64,000 nucleotides of DNA from Pelagibacterium xiamenense (GTDB lineage Bacteria; Pseudomonadota; Alphaproteobacteria; Rhizobiales; Devosiaceae). Shown here piece after piece: positions 48,327 through 57,482 of this stretch (positions are counted from its first letter, which is position 1; each line of letters begins with the position of its first letter). The notes beneath the pieces were generated by a model. The model was not told the origin of the DNA. It worked only from the letters and a program-made list of their open reading frames with translations, and did not search any database. Both the position numbers and the translations under genes were made by a program. Where the stretch lies: NCBI RefSeq assembly GCF_021166475.1, contig NZ_JAJOYS010000003.1, positions 310,001 through 374,000 on the forward strand, written 5' to 3'.

Positions 48327-49834
48327 CATTTCATGGACGCGAAGAAACTTTCCGGATCGTCCACATCTTCGAGTCTGCCCCGGTCGATGACGAGAAAACG
48401 CGTACCAACGTCGCGGACGAAAGCCCTGTCGTGCGAGACGAGCACGCAGTTGGCCCGATGCTCGGCAATCTCGGCCGCCAGCGTCTCCTGCCCCGCAATA
48501 TCGATGTGGTTGGTAGGCTCATCGAGCAAGTAGAAGTTCGGTTCTTTCAGCCGCAAGGCCAGAATCCCGAGCCGGGCCCTTTGCCCGAACGAGAGCCCAC
48601 CGATCGGCCGGCCCTGCTTTTCCGCCGCGATACCAGCCGCCGCCAGCAACGCTCTCGTGCGCTGGTCGCCAGGCCCGAACGCCGCAATGAAATCGAAAGG
48701 AGACACATTGTCAGGCACGTTGGACAATGCCTGGTCCATATACCCCGTCACGAGGCTTGGCGTCGCCCGGATACCCGTGACATCTGCGCCGTCCTCCAGC
48801 ACGCGCCGCAGCATACCGATCAGCGTGGATTTCCCTGCGCCATTGCGCCCCAGAAGCACGATCCTGTCACCCTGGAAGACATGGAGCCAGGGGATTTCAA
48901 AGAGCCTGGCCCCATCCGGCCTGCGGACGATAAGGCCCTCTATCTCCACCAGCACCTTGGCATGTGTGCCCCGGTTCGCGAGCCGCATATCGCCCCGCCG
49001 CTCCTTGTGCAGCGTCTTGACGCCGTCCTCGATTTTCTCGGCGCGCTGCCGCAGCTGCCTTTGCTTTTTCTGAAGAAGATCGCTGCCTGAATTGATGCCG
49101 ATATTCTTAAGCTTGGCCGATTGCCGCCGAAGCTGCTGCGCTTCCTTGAGTTCGCGTTCCCGCTGCACCGCATCCGCCGCGTCCTCCTGTTCTAGCGCCA
49201 CCCGGGCTAGGCTGTAAGGCAAGGCGAAATAACGCGACGCTTGGGCGCGCAAAAACAGCGTCCGATTGGTCACCCCGTCCAGAAAACCTCGATCATGGCT
49301 CGCAATGACCACGGGAACCTCGGCGGTGGCGGTCCTCACCCAGTCCTCGAGAAGCAATATTTTTTCGAGATCCAGATGATTGGTTGGTTCGTCGAGCAGA
49401 AGAACGTCCGGATCGGTCACCCACACCCGCGCCAGGAGCATAAGCCGTTGCCAGCCCCCGCTCAGTTCGGAAACAAGAAGGTGCCGGATGTCCTCGGGGG
49501 CACCGAGCGTGTCGAGGACGACATCCACACGCCAGCTTTCACTCTCGCGCGCCGCTTCGGGGAGTGCATCCTGCACCGCGCCGTAAAAGCTCCTCCCAGT
49601 CAGGCTGGCATTCACGTGCTGCTCGACGTATCCGACCCTCGCGCCCCGCGAGCGCGTAATATTGCCGGACGTGAGTTCCGCCTCACCCGCAAGGCATTTG
49701 AGTAGCGTGGTTTTGCCGGCGCCGTTGCCGGCAACAAGGCCAATTCTATCGCCCCGCCCAAGCGTCAGATTTATATCGCGAAAAAGGGGAATGTTGGCGA
49801 CGTAGGTCGCGTCTTTCAAAATCAGTGTCGTCAT
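48326..49834 (-). CDS. ABC-F family ATPase
   Basis: Soluble duplicated ABC protein without membrane domain, 502 residues from the ATG at 49834 (MTTLILKDATYVAN). Members act on ribosomes in translation control or antibiotic protection. NBD1 has GNGAGKTT, SELSGGWQRLMLLARVW and LLLDEPTNHLD. The linker is rich in Lys/Arg/Gln (about 235-310). NBD2 has GRNGAGKST, a shortened signature LSFGQRARLGILAL and LLDEPTNHID. The signature lacking the second Gly occurs in some ABC-F subgroups. It is convergent with glnA. Exact subfamily (Uup, EttA or other) was not resolved. Confidence 0.9.
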   Translation of the reverse strand: MTTLILKDATYVANIPLFRDINLTLGRGDRIGLVAGNGAGKTTLLKCLAGEAELTSGNITRSRGARVGYVEQHVNASLTGRSFYGAVQDALPEAARESESWRVDVVLDTLGAPEDIRHLLVSELSGGWQRLMLLARVWVTDPDVLLLDEPTNHLDLEKILLLEDWVRTATAEVPVVIASHDRGFLDGVTNRTLFLRAQASRYFALPYSLARVALEQEDAADAVQRERELKEAQQLRRQSAKLKNIGINSGSDLLQKKQRQLRQRAEKIEDGVKTLHKERRGDMRLANRGTHAKVLVEIEGLIVRRPDGARLFEIPWLHVFQGDRIVLLGRNGAGKSTLIGMLRRVLEDGADVTGIRATPSLVTGYMDQALSNVPDNVSPFDFIAAFGPGDQRTRALLAAAGIAAEKQGRPIGGLSFGQRARLGILALRLKEPNFYLLDEPTNHIDIAGQETLAAEIAEHRANCVLVSHDRAFVRDVGTRFLVIDRGRLEDVDDPESFFASMK

Positions 49835-50111
49835 ATCGTCGTCTCGCCGACAATGCGCCATGCTTATGCGCGTTCATCAAGGAGCACAGGGTTCAAACCC
49901 CGCGCCATGAACAAGGCGGACCGCTTGTCTGAGACGAAACTGACTGAAAAGGTGTCTCGCGCCGGTCAGCCCTGCAACGTCTGCTGCAGGGCGCGAACAG
50001 GGCCGCGCTGACGATGGTGACGAAAGAACGTGATCACGCAGCCCTCCTTCGGCGTTGGAGACATTCTGGGCTTTTTATAGTGCCGCGATCGCCCCAATGC
50101 AATCGTGACAG

Positions 50112-51011
50112 CTACTGCGCCGCCCGGGGTGCGTGTCGTGCGCCGATTTCCAGCGCATGTTCCTTTGTCAGGCCGACATAGTCGAGGATCGCCGGCGTAA
50201 GGTAGCCGAGGCGGTTCATTTCGACGGCATGGCCCTCGACGATGGCACGCGCGTGAATGGGTTGAAGCGTTTTGCGGTAGTCCCGGGCCAATCCCAGCCG
50301 TCCCGCTTTCTTGCGCTGCGCCTCGATAAGCTTGACCGATTGGCCAAGGGTATCTTCGGTTATCGGCAGCCGCATATGGTCTGCGAGTTTACGGAACTGA
50401 TGCGTGGGATTTTTGGCGATGTCCTCGAATTTGAGCACCAGGATGGCCTTCTCCTGGCGGCCCGTCCAACTCGCAACGTTCTGGCTCCACGACCCCTGCG
50501 GCTCGGTAACAGCGATCTTGTGAGGCCGGACGCGGCGGTCGACCTTCATCATCATCTCGATGATCTTCAGCGGCGGCGTTCCGGTTTCCTCGATCAGAGC
50601 CGAAGCAACATCGAGCGGGTTGCGCACGATATAGGCTGCCCCGCGCGTGACTTGCGGGTTGATCGTGGGGTGACCGTGAAACGTACCGCGAATGGCATGT
50701 GTCCTGACGACGGGAAGCCCCTTGAAATCCGTCGCGAGCAGCCGATGCACGTCAGCACGTGCGGCCGCGACTTGAGCCTCGCTCATTTGACCAGGATTCT
50801 GCCCCGTCGCCTTTTCGTAGAGCGCCCCATGCACATCCCAGGGAATAATATTGTCGACATTGCGCAGATCGATAGTACCGCCCTTGGGTGCCGACCGCAT
50901 TGCTGCAAGCAGAAACACGACAGAGCGCACCCAATTGCTGCCCGACCGGGGGTAGGACGCAATGAAGTATAGCGGACGCACTGTTTTGGCTTGCGGGTCG
51001 GACACACGCAT
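50112..51011 (-). CDS. PAPS-dependent sulfotransferase family protein
   Basis: P-loop sulfotransferase of 299 residues. The 5'-phosphosulfate loop is seen as FIASYPRSGSNWVRSV (about 16-31), and the 3'-phosphate motif as AAYIVRNPLDVASALIE (about 125-141). FEDIAKNPTHQFRKLADHM is typical of the family C-terminal half. The likely catalytic His lies in RTHAIRG. The acceptor is unknown; bacterial relatives sulfate glycans, lipids or small metabolites. It stands alone, with no PAPS-synthesis genes nearby, flanked by two gene-free stretches, which suggests an accessory gene. Confidence 0.87.
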   Translation of the reverse strand: MRVSDPQAKTVRPLYFIASYPRSGSNWVRSVVFLLAAMRSAPKGGTIDLRNVDNIIPWDVHGALYEKATGQNPGQMSEAQVAAARADVHRLLATDFKGLPVVRTHAIRGTFHGHPTINPQVTRGAAYIVRNPLDVASALIEETGTPPLKIIEMMMKVDRRVRPHKIAVTEPQGSWSQNVASWTGRQEKAILVLKFEDIAKNPTHQFRKLADHMRLPITEDTLGQSVKLIEAQRKKAGRLGLARDYRKTLQPIHARAIVEGHAVEMNRLGYLTPAILDYVGLTKEHALEIGARHAPRAAQ

Positions 51012-51552
51012 CTCCCGGAAAACGCTGGAAAGATGCGCAAAGCTCTACCCGCCCGCCTTGATGGGCGCAACCAGCAGATGATGCTATAAAAAGAAAAAGC
51101 TCATGAACAAGAGCCCCAGAACCACCGGACGTGGCAGCGAAAGGTGGGCAAGCCGGTACGCAATACCAGTCCTCCGGCCTGCTCCCACCCGGGACTCGAA
51201 AGACGGACCGCCAGCGGCCAGGATACGCAACGCAGCCTCAGGGTTCGTCCGCATACGGCAACTCCAAACACATGAACCGTATGAAGAAATTTATACGCCG
51301 ATCGATTTAAGAAAGTGCTGATGAGGTGCAAACCGAAGGTAAATCCGGCGTACGGTTTTACCGCACCGACTGTCCCAGTTTGGGAACCGGCCGCGCTCGC
51401 GTTGCGATAGGAACAACTGCCCGGAGGCACGGCCATAACTGTTGAAGAGTCCCGAAAACTATGGTGTTTGCGGCGCAGACACCCACCATATGTTAAGCCA
51501 ATGGAAAGGCGTGATTCGCATCTCGGCGCACCGTAACAAGCCAAAGACATCC
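51012..51552. other. 541-base stretch without a convincing gene
   Basis: It lies between the divergent starts of the sulfotransferase and parE genes and must contain both promoters. Open frames inside it on both strands lack ribosome sites and protein-like composition. Nothing else was recognised. Confidence 0.5.
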
Positions 51553-53565
51553 ATGACCGACGACAACGACCTGTTCGCAACCGACCCTACCCCTGCCCCT
51601 CCGGCGCCCAAGCCCGAAAAGCAGGCGGGAAGCAATGTCGCGAGCGGGAGCTATTCCGCCGCTGACATCGAGGTCCTCGAAGGTCTCGAGCCCGTGCGCC
51701 GGCGCCCGGGCATGTATATCGGGGGTACCGACACCAACGCCCTGCACCACCTCTTCGCCGAAGTGATCGATAACGCGATGGATGAGGCAATTGGCGGCCA
51801 CGCGACCCGCATCGAGGTGCACCTCGATGCCGAAGGCTATCTGACCGTCACCGACAACGGCCGCGGTATACCTGTCGACTCCCATCCGAAACGGCCACAC
51901 CTCTCGGCGCTCGAAGTCATCATGACCACACTGCATGCAGGCGGCAAGTTCGACTCCAAGGCCTACGAAACCTCCGGCGGGCTGCACGGCGTCGGCGTTT
52001 CCGTCGTCAATGCCCTGTCCGACGACCTCATCGTAGAGGTTGCCATCGACCAGATGCTGCATCGGCAAACCTATTCACGCGGCCAGCCGACAAGCCGGCT
52101 CGAGCAGGTCGGCCGGATCAACAACCGCCGTGGTACCACGATCAGGTTCCACCCCGATCCTCAGATCTTCGGTCCACACGCCCGGTTCAGCCAGGACCGT
52201 GTGTTCCGCATGACGCGTGCCAAAGCGTATCTTTTCGGCGGCGTCGAAATCCGCTGGTCTTGCGATGAGGCGCTGGCAACGGACGCGGTTCCGGCCAAGG
52301 CCACCTTCCATTTCCCCGGCGGCCTGCGCGACTTCGTCGAGCGCCGCATCGAGGGTGAAACGCGCATCGTCGACGACGTCTTCTCGGGCAAGGCCGGAAA
52401 GCCGGGCGGCCACGGCGCCGTCGAATGGGCCATCACCTGGTATTTGGGCGACAGTTTCACCCAGTCCTACTGCAACACCGTGCCCACCCAGGACGGTGGG
52501 ACCCATGAGGCCGGCCTGCGCACCGCACTCCTGCGTGGGATCAAGAACTACGCCGAGATGACCGGAAACAAACGCGCCTCGGTCATCACGTCCGAAGACA
52601 TCCTCGCCCATTGCGGCGCCATGCTGTCGGTCTTCATCCGCGAACCCGAATTCGTCGGCCAGACCAAGGATAAGCTCGCTTCCAACGAAGCGACCCGCAT
52701 CGTCGACAACGCCATCCGTGACGCGTTTGACCACTGGCTCACCGCGGCGCCCAACCAGGCCAACAAACTCCTCGAATGGACCATCGACCGCGCCGAAGAG
52801 CGCTTGCGCCGGCGCAAGGAAAAAGAAATCGATCGCAAGTCTGCGACCCGCAAACTGCGCCTGCCCGGAAAACTCGCCGACTGCAGCCAGTCCGCCGCTC
52901 AGGGCGCAGAGCTTTTCATCGTGGAAGGCGACAGTGCGGGAGGCTCCGCCAAGCAAGCGCGTGATCGCGCCAGCCAGGCCGTCCTGCCCCTGCGCGGCAA
53001 GGTGCTCAACGTGGCCGGCGCGAGCCGTGAAAAGCTAGCATCGAGCCAACAGATCGCGGACCTGCTCCTTGCGCTTGGCTGCGGCACCCGCGATCGCTAT
53101 CGCGAAGACGATTTGCGCTACGACAAGATCATCATCATGACCGACGCCGACGTCGACGGCGCCCACATCGCATCGCTCCTGATGACATTCTTCTTTCAGG
53201 AAATGCCGCAATTGATCGACCAGGGACATCTCTACCTTGCCCTACCCCCGCTCTATCGCATCGCTCAGGGTCCCAAAACCGCCTACGCTATGGATGACAA
53301 GCACAAGGACCAGCTTATGCAGTCCGAGTTCACCGGTCGCGGCAAGATCGAAGTAACCCGCTTCAAAGGCCTCGGCGAAATGCCGCACGCGCATTTGAAA
53401 GAGACAACGATGAACCCGCGGACCCGAACGCTCCTGCAGGTCAGGCTCATCGACGACCGCAACGAAACCAAGGGCGCCGTCGACCGCCTGATGGGCAATA
53501 AACCCGAAGCGCGGTTTGAATTTATCCAGGAACGCGCCGCTTTCGTCACCGAAATCGACGTCTGA
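51553..53565 (+). CDS. parE: DNA topoisomerase IV subunit B
   Basis: ATPase and TOPRIM subunit of the chromosome decatenase, 670 residues from the ATG at 51553. The GHKL ATP site shows LEPVRRRPGMYIGGTD, EVIDNAMDEA and TDNGRGIPVD. The TOPRIM motifs are FIVEGDSAGGSAKQARDR and IIMTDADVDGAHIASLLMTFF. The C-terminal half has the LYLALPPLYRI and GRGKIEVTRFKGLGEM segments, which with the length favour ParE over GyrB. The N-terminal ~35 residues are a variable Pro-rich extension. The frame is open further upstream, but similarity begins after MTDD. Confidence 0.95.
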   Translation: MTDDNDLFATDPTPAPPAPKPEKQAGSNVASGSYSAADIEVLEGLEPVRRRPGMYIGGTDTNALHHLFAEVIDNAMDEAIGGHATRIEVHLDAEGYLTVTDNGRGIPVDSHPKRPHLSALEVIMTTLHAGGKFDSKAYETSGGLHGVGVSVVNALSDDLIVEVAIDQMLHRQTYSRGQPTSRLEQVGRINNRRGTTIRFHPDPQIFGPHARFSQDRVFRMTRAKAYLFGGVEIRWSCDEALATDAVPAKATFHFPGGLRDFVERRIEGETRIVDDVFSGKAGKPGGHGAVEWAITWYLGDSFTQSYCNTVPTQDGGTHEAGLRTALLRGIKNYAEMTGNKRASVITSEDILAHCGAMLSVFIREPEFVGQTKDKLASNEATRIVDNAIRDAFDHWLTAAPNQANKLLEWTIDRAEERLRRRKEKEIDRKSATRKLRLPGKLADCSQSAAQGAELFIVEGDSAGGSAKQARDRASQAVLPLRGKVLNVAGASREKLASSQQIADLLLALGCGTRDRYREDDLRYDKIIIMTDADVDGAHIASLLMTFFFQEMPQLIDQGHLYLALPPLYRIAQGPKTAYAMDDKHKDQLMQSEFTGRGKIEVTRFKGLGEMPHAHLKETTMNPRTRTLLQVRLIDDRNETKGAVDRLMGNKPEARFEFIQERAAFVTEIDV

Positions 53566-53942
53566 TCGCCCCTGGTTCCGGCAAAAAACGGCATCGCGTT
53601 AAGGTTTCCAGCGATATCTGCGTTGACTTGGCCACTTTGTGCGTTATGGTCCCGCCCGTCAGAGGCCTCTCCCGTTCACCGGCATCGGCATCAAGCCGGG
53701 TGGAGCGTATTTCGGCATGTTGGACATTTGCAGTCCGCGAACCCGGAACGCGCGACAATCACTTTAGTGAGCAAAACGCCTCGATTCAGCCGAGGCACAA
53801 GGCTCTGGACTGTTTGCATCATGCTGGCACGTTCTCATGCGCTTCGCATTCGGCACGTACAGTTATCCTTCCCGGGCGGACGGCCGACGCATAGGCCCTG
53901 AAAAAAAGAACCTCCCGCGGCTGAAACAAATGGACACCCGAT
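53566..53942. other. 377-base region: promoter and long leader of the DEAD-box gene
   Basis: It contains a good sigma-70-like promoter (53623-53650), a hairpin (GCCTCG 53778-53783 / CGAGGC 53791-53796), a purine-rich patch at 53901-53910 and the start of a 10-codon mini-ORF (53930). The implied leader of the helicase mRNA is about 285 bases. Confidence 0.55.
53623..53650 (+). promoter_or_regulatory. Putative promoter of the DEAD-box helicase gene
   Basis: TTGACT (53623-53628) and TATGGT (53645-53650) are separated by 16 bases. The predicted start is near 53657, far upstream of the coding start at 53943. Confidence 0.5.
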
Positions 53943-55316
53943 TTGACAGTGCAATTTTCTGAGCTCGGACTTGGCGACAAGGTAACAGACGCCGTCACCG
54001 CCGCAGGCTATACCAAGCCCACGGATATCCAGGCGCAAGCGATCCCGCATGTCCTGGAAAAGAAAGACCTGATCGGCATCGCCCAGACCGGTACGGGCAA
54101 GACGGCATCCTTCGTCCTGCCCATGCTCTCGCTGCTCGAAAAAGGCCGCGCCCGTGCGCGCATGCCCCGCACATTGATTCTGGAACCCACTCGCGAGCTC
54201 GCCGCCCAGGTCCACGAAAACTTCGAAAAATACGGCAAGAACCATCGCCTTACCGTTGCACTTCTGATCGGCGGCGTGTCCTTCGAGGACCAGAACAAGA
54301 AACTCGATCGCGGCGCCGACGTCCTGATTGCCACCCCGGGGCGCCTCCTCGACCACTTCGAACGCGGGCGGCTGCTTCTGACGGGTGTCGACATCCTCGT
54401 TATCGATGAGGCCGACCGCATGCTGGATATGGGCTTTATCCCCGACATCGAGCGCATCTGCGGTCTCTTGCCGCCCCGTCGGCAGACGCTCTTTTTCTCT
54501 GCAACGATGCCGCCGGAAATCCAGAAGCTCACCGAGCGCTTCCTCACCAACCCCATCAAGGTCGAAGTCGCGCGGCAGAACTCGACCGCCGAGACCATCG
54601 ACCAGAAGCTCCTCAAGGTTGGCACGACGCCCAAGGACAAGCGCGCCGCGCTCCGGGATCAGATCCGTGCCGCCAAGGACCTCAAGAACGCGATCATATT
54701 CTGCAACCGCAAGCGCGACGTCGCGACCGTCGCACGTTCGCTTGAGCGCCACGGCTTTTCGGCCGGCGCACTCCACGGCGATATGGACCAGAAGAGCCGG
54801 ATGGAAACCCTCGATCGTTTCCGCGCCGGCGATCTGCCCATTCTTGTCGCATCGGATGTCGCGGCACGTGGCCTCGACATTCCGGCGGTGAGCCACGTTT
54901 TCAACTTCGACGTTCCCACCCACGCCGAGGATTATGTGCACCGCATCGGCCGCACGGGCCGCGCGGGGCGATCGGGCTCCGCGATTACGCTCGTGACACC
55001 CGCCGAAGGCAAATATGTCGAGGCGATAACCAAGCTTATCCAGCGCGATATTGAGTGGATCGAAAGCGAAAGCTCCACCTCTGTGCAGGAGCCAAAGCCA
55101 GCCCGCAGGAGCCGCTCGAACAAGCGGACAGACGAGCCCGCCAGACGCGAGACACCCCAGGAAGATACGAGCAGCGCTAAGCAGAAAAGCGCCGAGCCCA
55201 AGAAGAAGCGCCGCGACGCACCGCGTAGGGCCAGCAATGATGATTCGCCCGCGACGTTCGAATCCGAGGGTCATATCCCGGCCTTCCTGCTTCGTCCGGT
55301 GCGACGTCACGCTTAG
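53943..55316 (+). CDS. DEAD-box ATP-dependent RNA helicase (RhlE-like)
   Basis: RNA helicase of 457 residues for RNA remodelling, ribosome assembly or decay. All core motifs are present in order: Q motif region PTDIQAQAIP, AQTGTGKT, PTRELAAQV, TPGRLLDHF, DEAD in VIDEADRML, SAT, the second RecA domain with FCNRKRDV and ARGLDIPAV, and HRIGRTGRAGR. The last ~80 residues are a Lys/Arg-rich tail that likely binds RNA. The start is unusual: a TTG at 53943 (GTG at 53949 is an alternative), with no strong ribosome site. A 10-codon ORF in another frame overlaps it, and a long leader precedes it. Confidence 0.93.
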   Translation: MTVQFSELGLGDKVTDAVTAAGYTKPTDIQAQAIPHVLEKKDLIGIAQTGTGKTASFVLPMLSLLEKGRARARMPRTLILEPTRELAAQVHENFEKYGKNHRLTVALLIGGVSFEDQNKKLDRGADVLIATPGRLLDHFERGRLLLTGVDILVIDEADRMLDMGFIPDIERICGLLPPRRQTLFFSATMPPEIQKLTERFLTNPIKVEVARQNSTAETIDQKLLKVGTTPKDKRAALRDQIRAAKDLKNAIIFCNRKRDVATVARSLERHGFSAGALHGDMDQKSRMETLDRFRAGDLPILVASDVAARGLDIPAVSHVFNFDVPTHAEDYVHRIGRTGRAGRSGSAITLVTPAEGKYVEAITKLIQRDIEWIESESSTSVQEPKPARRSRSNKRTDEPARRETPQEDTSSAKQKSAEPKKKRRDAPRRASNDDSPATFESEGHIPAFLLRPVRRHA

Positions 55317-55558
55317 CGGAACTGCCAGGTTAACTTCCCATTTCCCTGGATAGTGGCAAAAAATGCGAACAAATGCGCATTTTGACTTGAAACGCACGGC
55401 ACAAATTGAGCATCTTGCGCGCCACGCTGCGCGTGTATATTGCAGCGCCGAACATAGACTGCGCGAAAGCGGTACGTGCGCCCTTAAATCGTCCTATGTT
55501 GCGGATAGATAGACCAGAAGACTAGCCAGGATCAGAATCGTAGGAAGTATTTCCCCCG

Positions 55559-56632
55559 GTGGTTAATAAGCACCTGACAGAGTTTGACTTCGAGCGCGCG
55601 TCGGGTTTTGCGAATGCGGCGATGGCGCTTCTCAAACGCTGTCATCTTCCTGCATTCCCGGTCTATTACGAGCTTTTTTACACCTACGCGACCGGTGCCA
55701 ATCCCGATCTCAATGCCCGGGTGAACCAGATCTTCACCCAGAGCGGCACTTTGACTGCGGATGAGGCGTCCGCGCTGTGCGAACAATTCCTCGAAATCAA
55801 CAATATGGACGAAAAGCTCAGGGCCATGTCGCGGGCCATGAGCCGCAAAATTTCCGACGTCAACGAAGCGATCGAATTCGCCATGGCGACGGCGAATTCC
55901 TATTCCGGCTCGCTCCAGCAGGCGTCCGGCGACCTTGAAAGCGGCATCGATGATGACGCGCTCAAAATGCTCTCCAGCCGCCTCCTGAAGGAGACGCGGC
56001 GCATGCAGGACATGAACCGTCGCCTCGAAGCCCAACTCGAAAATTCACGTGACGACATCTCGCTCCTCCAGCGCGACCTCGACGAGGTTCGCAAGGAATC
56101 GATGCTCGATCCGCTCACCAAAATCCCAAACCGCAAATGCTTCGATGAGCAACTCGACCTGGAGCTCGAGTCCGCCACACGCGACGAGAAACAGCTTTGC
56201 CTGCTTCTGCTCGATATCGACAGGTTCAAGGCCTTCAACGACACCTACGGCCACCTGACCGGCGACCAGGTGCTGCGTCTCGTGGCCCAGGTACTCAAGG
56301 CCAATCTCAAGGGGCGGGACATGCCCTCACGCTTCGGCGGCGAAGAGTTCGTCGCTATCCTGCCTGAAACGGAACTCAACGGCGCCATCACCATCGCCAA
56401 TATGATCCGCAGCGCCGTGCAGGCCAAGGAACTCCTTAAGCGCTCCACCAATGAAAAGCTCGGCCGCATCACGCTTTCGGTGGGCGTCGCCCAATGGCGC
56501 CGTGGCGAAAAGGCGGCCCAGTTGATCGAACGCGCCGACAAGTGCCTCTACGCCGCCAAGTCCGGCGGTCGCAACCAGGTCGTCTCCGAGCGCGAACTCC
56601 CTGACGCCCCCGGCAGTATCGACGTCGCATAA
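55559..56632 (+). CDS. Diguanylate cyclase (GGDEF)
   Basis: Soluble protein of 357 residues predicted to make cyclic di-GMP. The N-terminal helical domain (about 1-130) contains LPAFPVYYELFYTYATG. A coiled coil at about 138-182 is followed by the GGDEF domain (about 183-345), with active GGEEF at residues 260-264 and the entry motif DPLTKIPNRKCFDE. The inhibitory I-site position has KGRD (251-254) instead of RxxD. Its layout recalls Caulobacter DgcB. The start is GTG at 55559. It is convergent with the suf operon. Confidence 0.9.
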   Translation: MVNKHLTEFDFERASGFANAAMALLKRCHLPAFPVYYELFYTYATGANPDLNARVNQIFTQSGTLTADEASALCEQFLEINNMDEKLRAMSRAMSRKISDVNEAIEFAMATANSYSGSLQQASGDLESGIDDDALKMLSSRLLKETRRMQDMNRRLEAQLENSRDDISLLQRDLDEVRKESMLDPLTKIPNRKCFDEQLDLELESATRDEKQLCLLLLDIDRFKAFNDTYGHLTGDQVLRLVAQVLKANLKGRDMPSRFGGEEFVAILPETELNGAITIANMIRSAVQAKELLKRSTNEKLGRITLSVGVAQWRRGEKAAQLIERADKCLYAAKSGGRNQVVSERELPDAPGSIDVA

Positions 56633-56653
56633 AAAAGGCGCCTCGCGGCGCCT
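56631..56653 (-). terminator. Terminator of the suf operon
   Basis: GGCGCC (56637-56642), loop TCGC and GGCGCC (56647-56652), followed on the minus strand by TTTTTT. It abuts the stop of the diguanylate cyclase gene and lies 26 bases after the sufA stop. Confidence 0.85.
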
Positions 56654-56678
56654 GATTTCCTTGATGTCTCCGAAAAAC

Positions 56679-57071
56679 CTAATGCGCAACGTCGGCAGAG
56701 GCGCGGGCCTTTGCCAGTTCGGCGAGATCGGCTGGCCTGAGCTGAACGCTCTCCCCGCACCCGCAAGCGCCGTCCTGGTTAGGATTGTTGAAGGTAAATC
56801 CGGACTTCAGCTTGTCTTCGGAAAAATCCATCACCGTACCAAGCAGAAACAGTGTCGCCTTGGGCTCGACCCAAACATCGACACCCTTGTCGCTGACGTG
56901 ATCGTCGCCCTCTACTGGCGCGTCGACATAGTCGAGCGTATACGCCATGCCCGCACAGCCGGCGTTCTTGACGCCGACTCGCACACCCGCGACGGGCTTG
57001 TCGCTATCCTCGATGATCTCCTTGATGCGATCGGCAGCCGCATCGGTGAGGCTCATGATTGCAAAGGACAT
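56679..57071 (-). CDS. sufA: A-type Fe-S carrier SufA
   Basis: Scaffold or carrier protein of the SUF pathway, 130 residues from the ATG at 57071. The three conserved Cys are in GVKNAGCAGMAY and GACGCGES. The C-terminus continues about 23 residues past the usual end. It is the last gene of the suf operon, 1 base after the sufT stop. Confidence 0.92.
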   Translation of the reverse strand: MSFAIMSLTDAAADRIKEIIEDSDKPVAGVRVGVKNAGCAGMAYTLDYVDAPVEGDDHVSDKGVDVWVEPKATLFLLGTVMDFSEDKLKSGFTFNNPNQDGACGCGESVQLRPADLAELAKARASADVAH

Positions 57072-57072
57072 A

Positions 57073-57468
57073 TTACCACCAATTGAGCGCAACCTGCGCT
57101 TCTTCGCTCATCCGGTCCGGTCCCCAAGGGGGATCGAAGACCATGTTGACTTCGACATCCTGAATGCCTTCGACGCTGCGCGCCGCATTCTCGACCCAGC
57201 CTGGCATCTCGCCGGCCACCGGACAACCCGGCGCGGTCAGCGTCATATCGATCGTCAATCGCCGATCATCGTCGAGATCGACCTTGTAGATCAATCCCAA
57301 CTCATAGATGTCGACCGGGATCTCCGGGTCATAGACGGTTTTGAGCGCACCAATAAGGTCCGTCGTGATCCGCTCGACCTCTTCGGGCGGCAACGCGGAA
57401 CCTGTCGCGGAAATCAGGTGCTCTTCGGACTGGGCCGCATGTTTTTCGGGCGCTGCGCTTTCGCTCAT
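57073..57468 (-). CDS. sufT: SUF-associated MIP18-family protein SufT
   Basis: DUF59/MIP18-type Fe-S assembly factor, 131 residues. The signatures YDPEIPVDIYELGLIYKV and TLTAPGCPVAGEMPGWVENA are clear, with the single conserved Cys in APGCP. The protein helps deliver clusters to target enzymes. The ATG at 57468 is chosen; a GTG two codons earlier is possible. It lies between sufS and sufA; the same gene is called sufX in Agrobacterium. Confidence 0.92.
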   Translation of the reverse strand: MSESAAPEKHAAQSEEHLISATGSALPPEEVERITTDLIGALKTVYDPEIPVDIYELGLIYKVDLDDDRRLTIDMTLTAPGCPVAGEMPGWVENAARSVEGIQDVEVNMVFDPPWGPDRMSEEAQVALNWW

Positions 57469-57482
57469 AGTCACTCGCTGGT

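Noticed and set aside
49869-49905. T-arm-like GGTTCAAACCCC followed by CGCCA, as a possible tRNA remnant or attachment site
   Set aside because: Only three stem pairs form, no acceptor or anticodon arm is present, and there is no duplicate tRNA gene end or integrase in the window.
51101-51580. 159-codon minus-strand frame in the sulfotransferase-parE gap
   Set aside because: No ribosome site, irregular composition, overlaps the parE start region; no protein family recognised.
53835-55397. 520-codon open frame antisense to the DEAD-box helicase
   Set aside because: The plus-strand helicase has every family motif; the antisense frame has none and no ribosome site.
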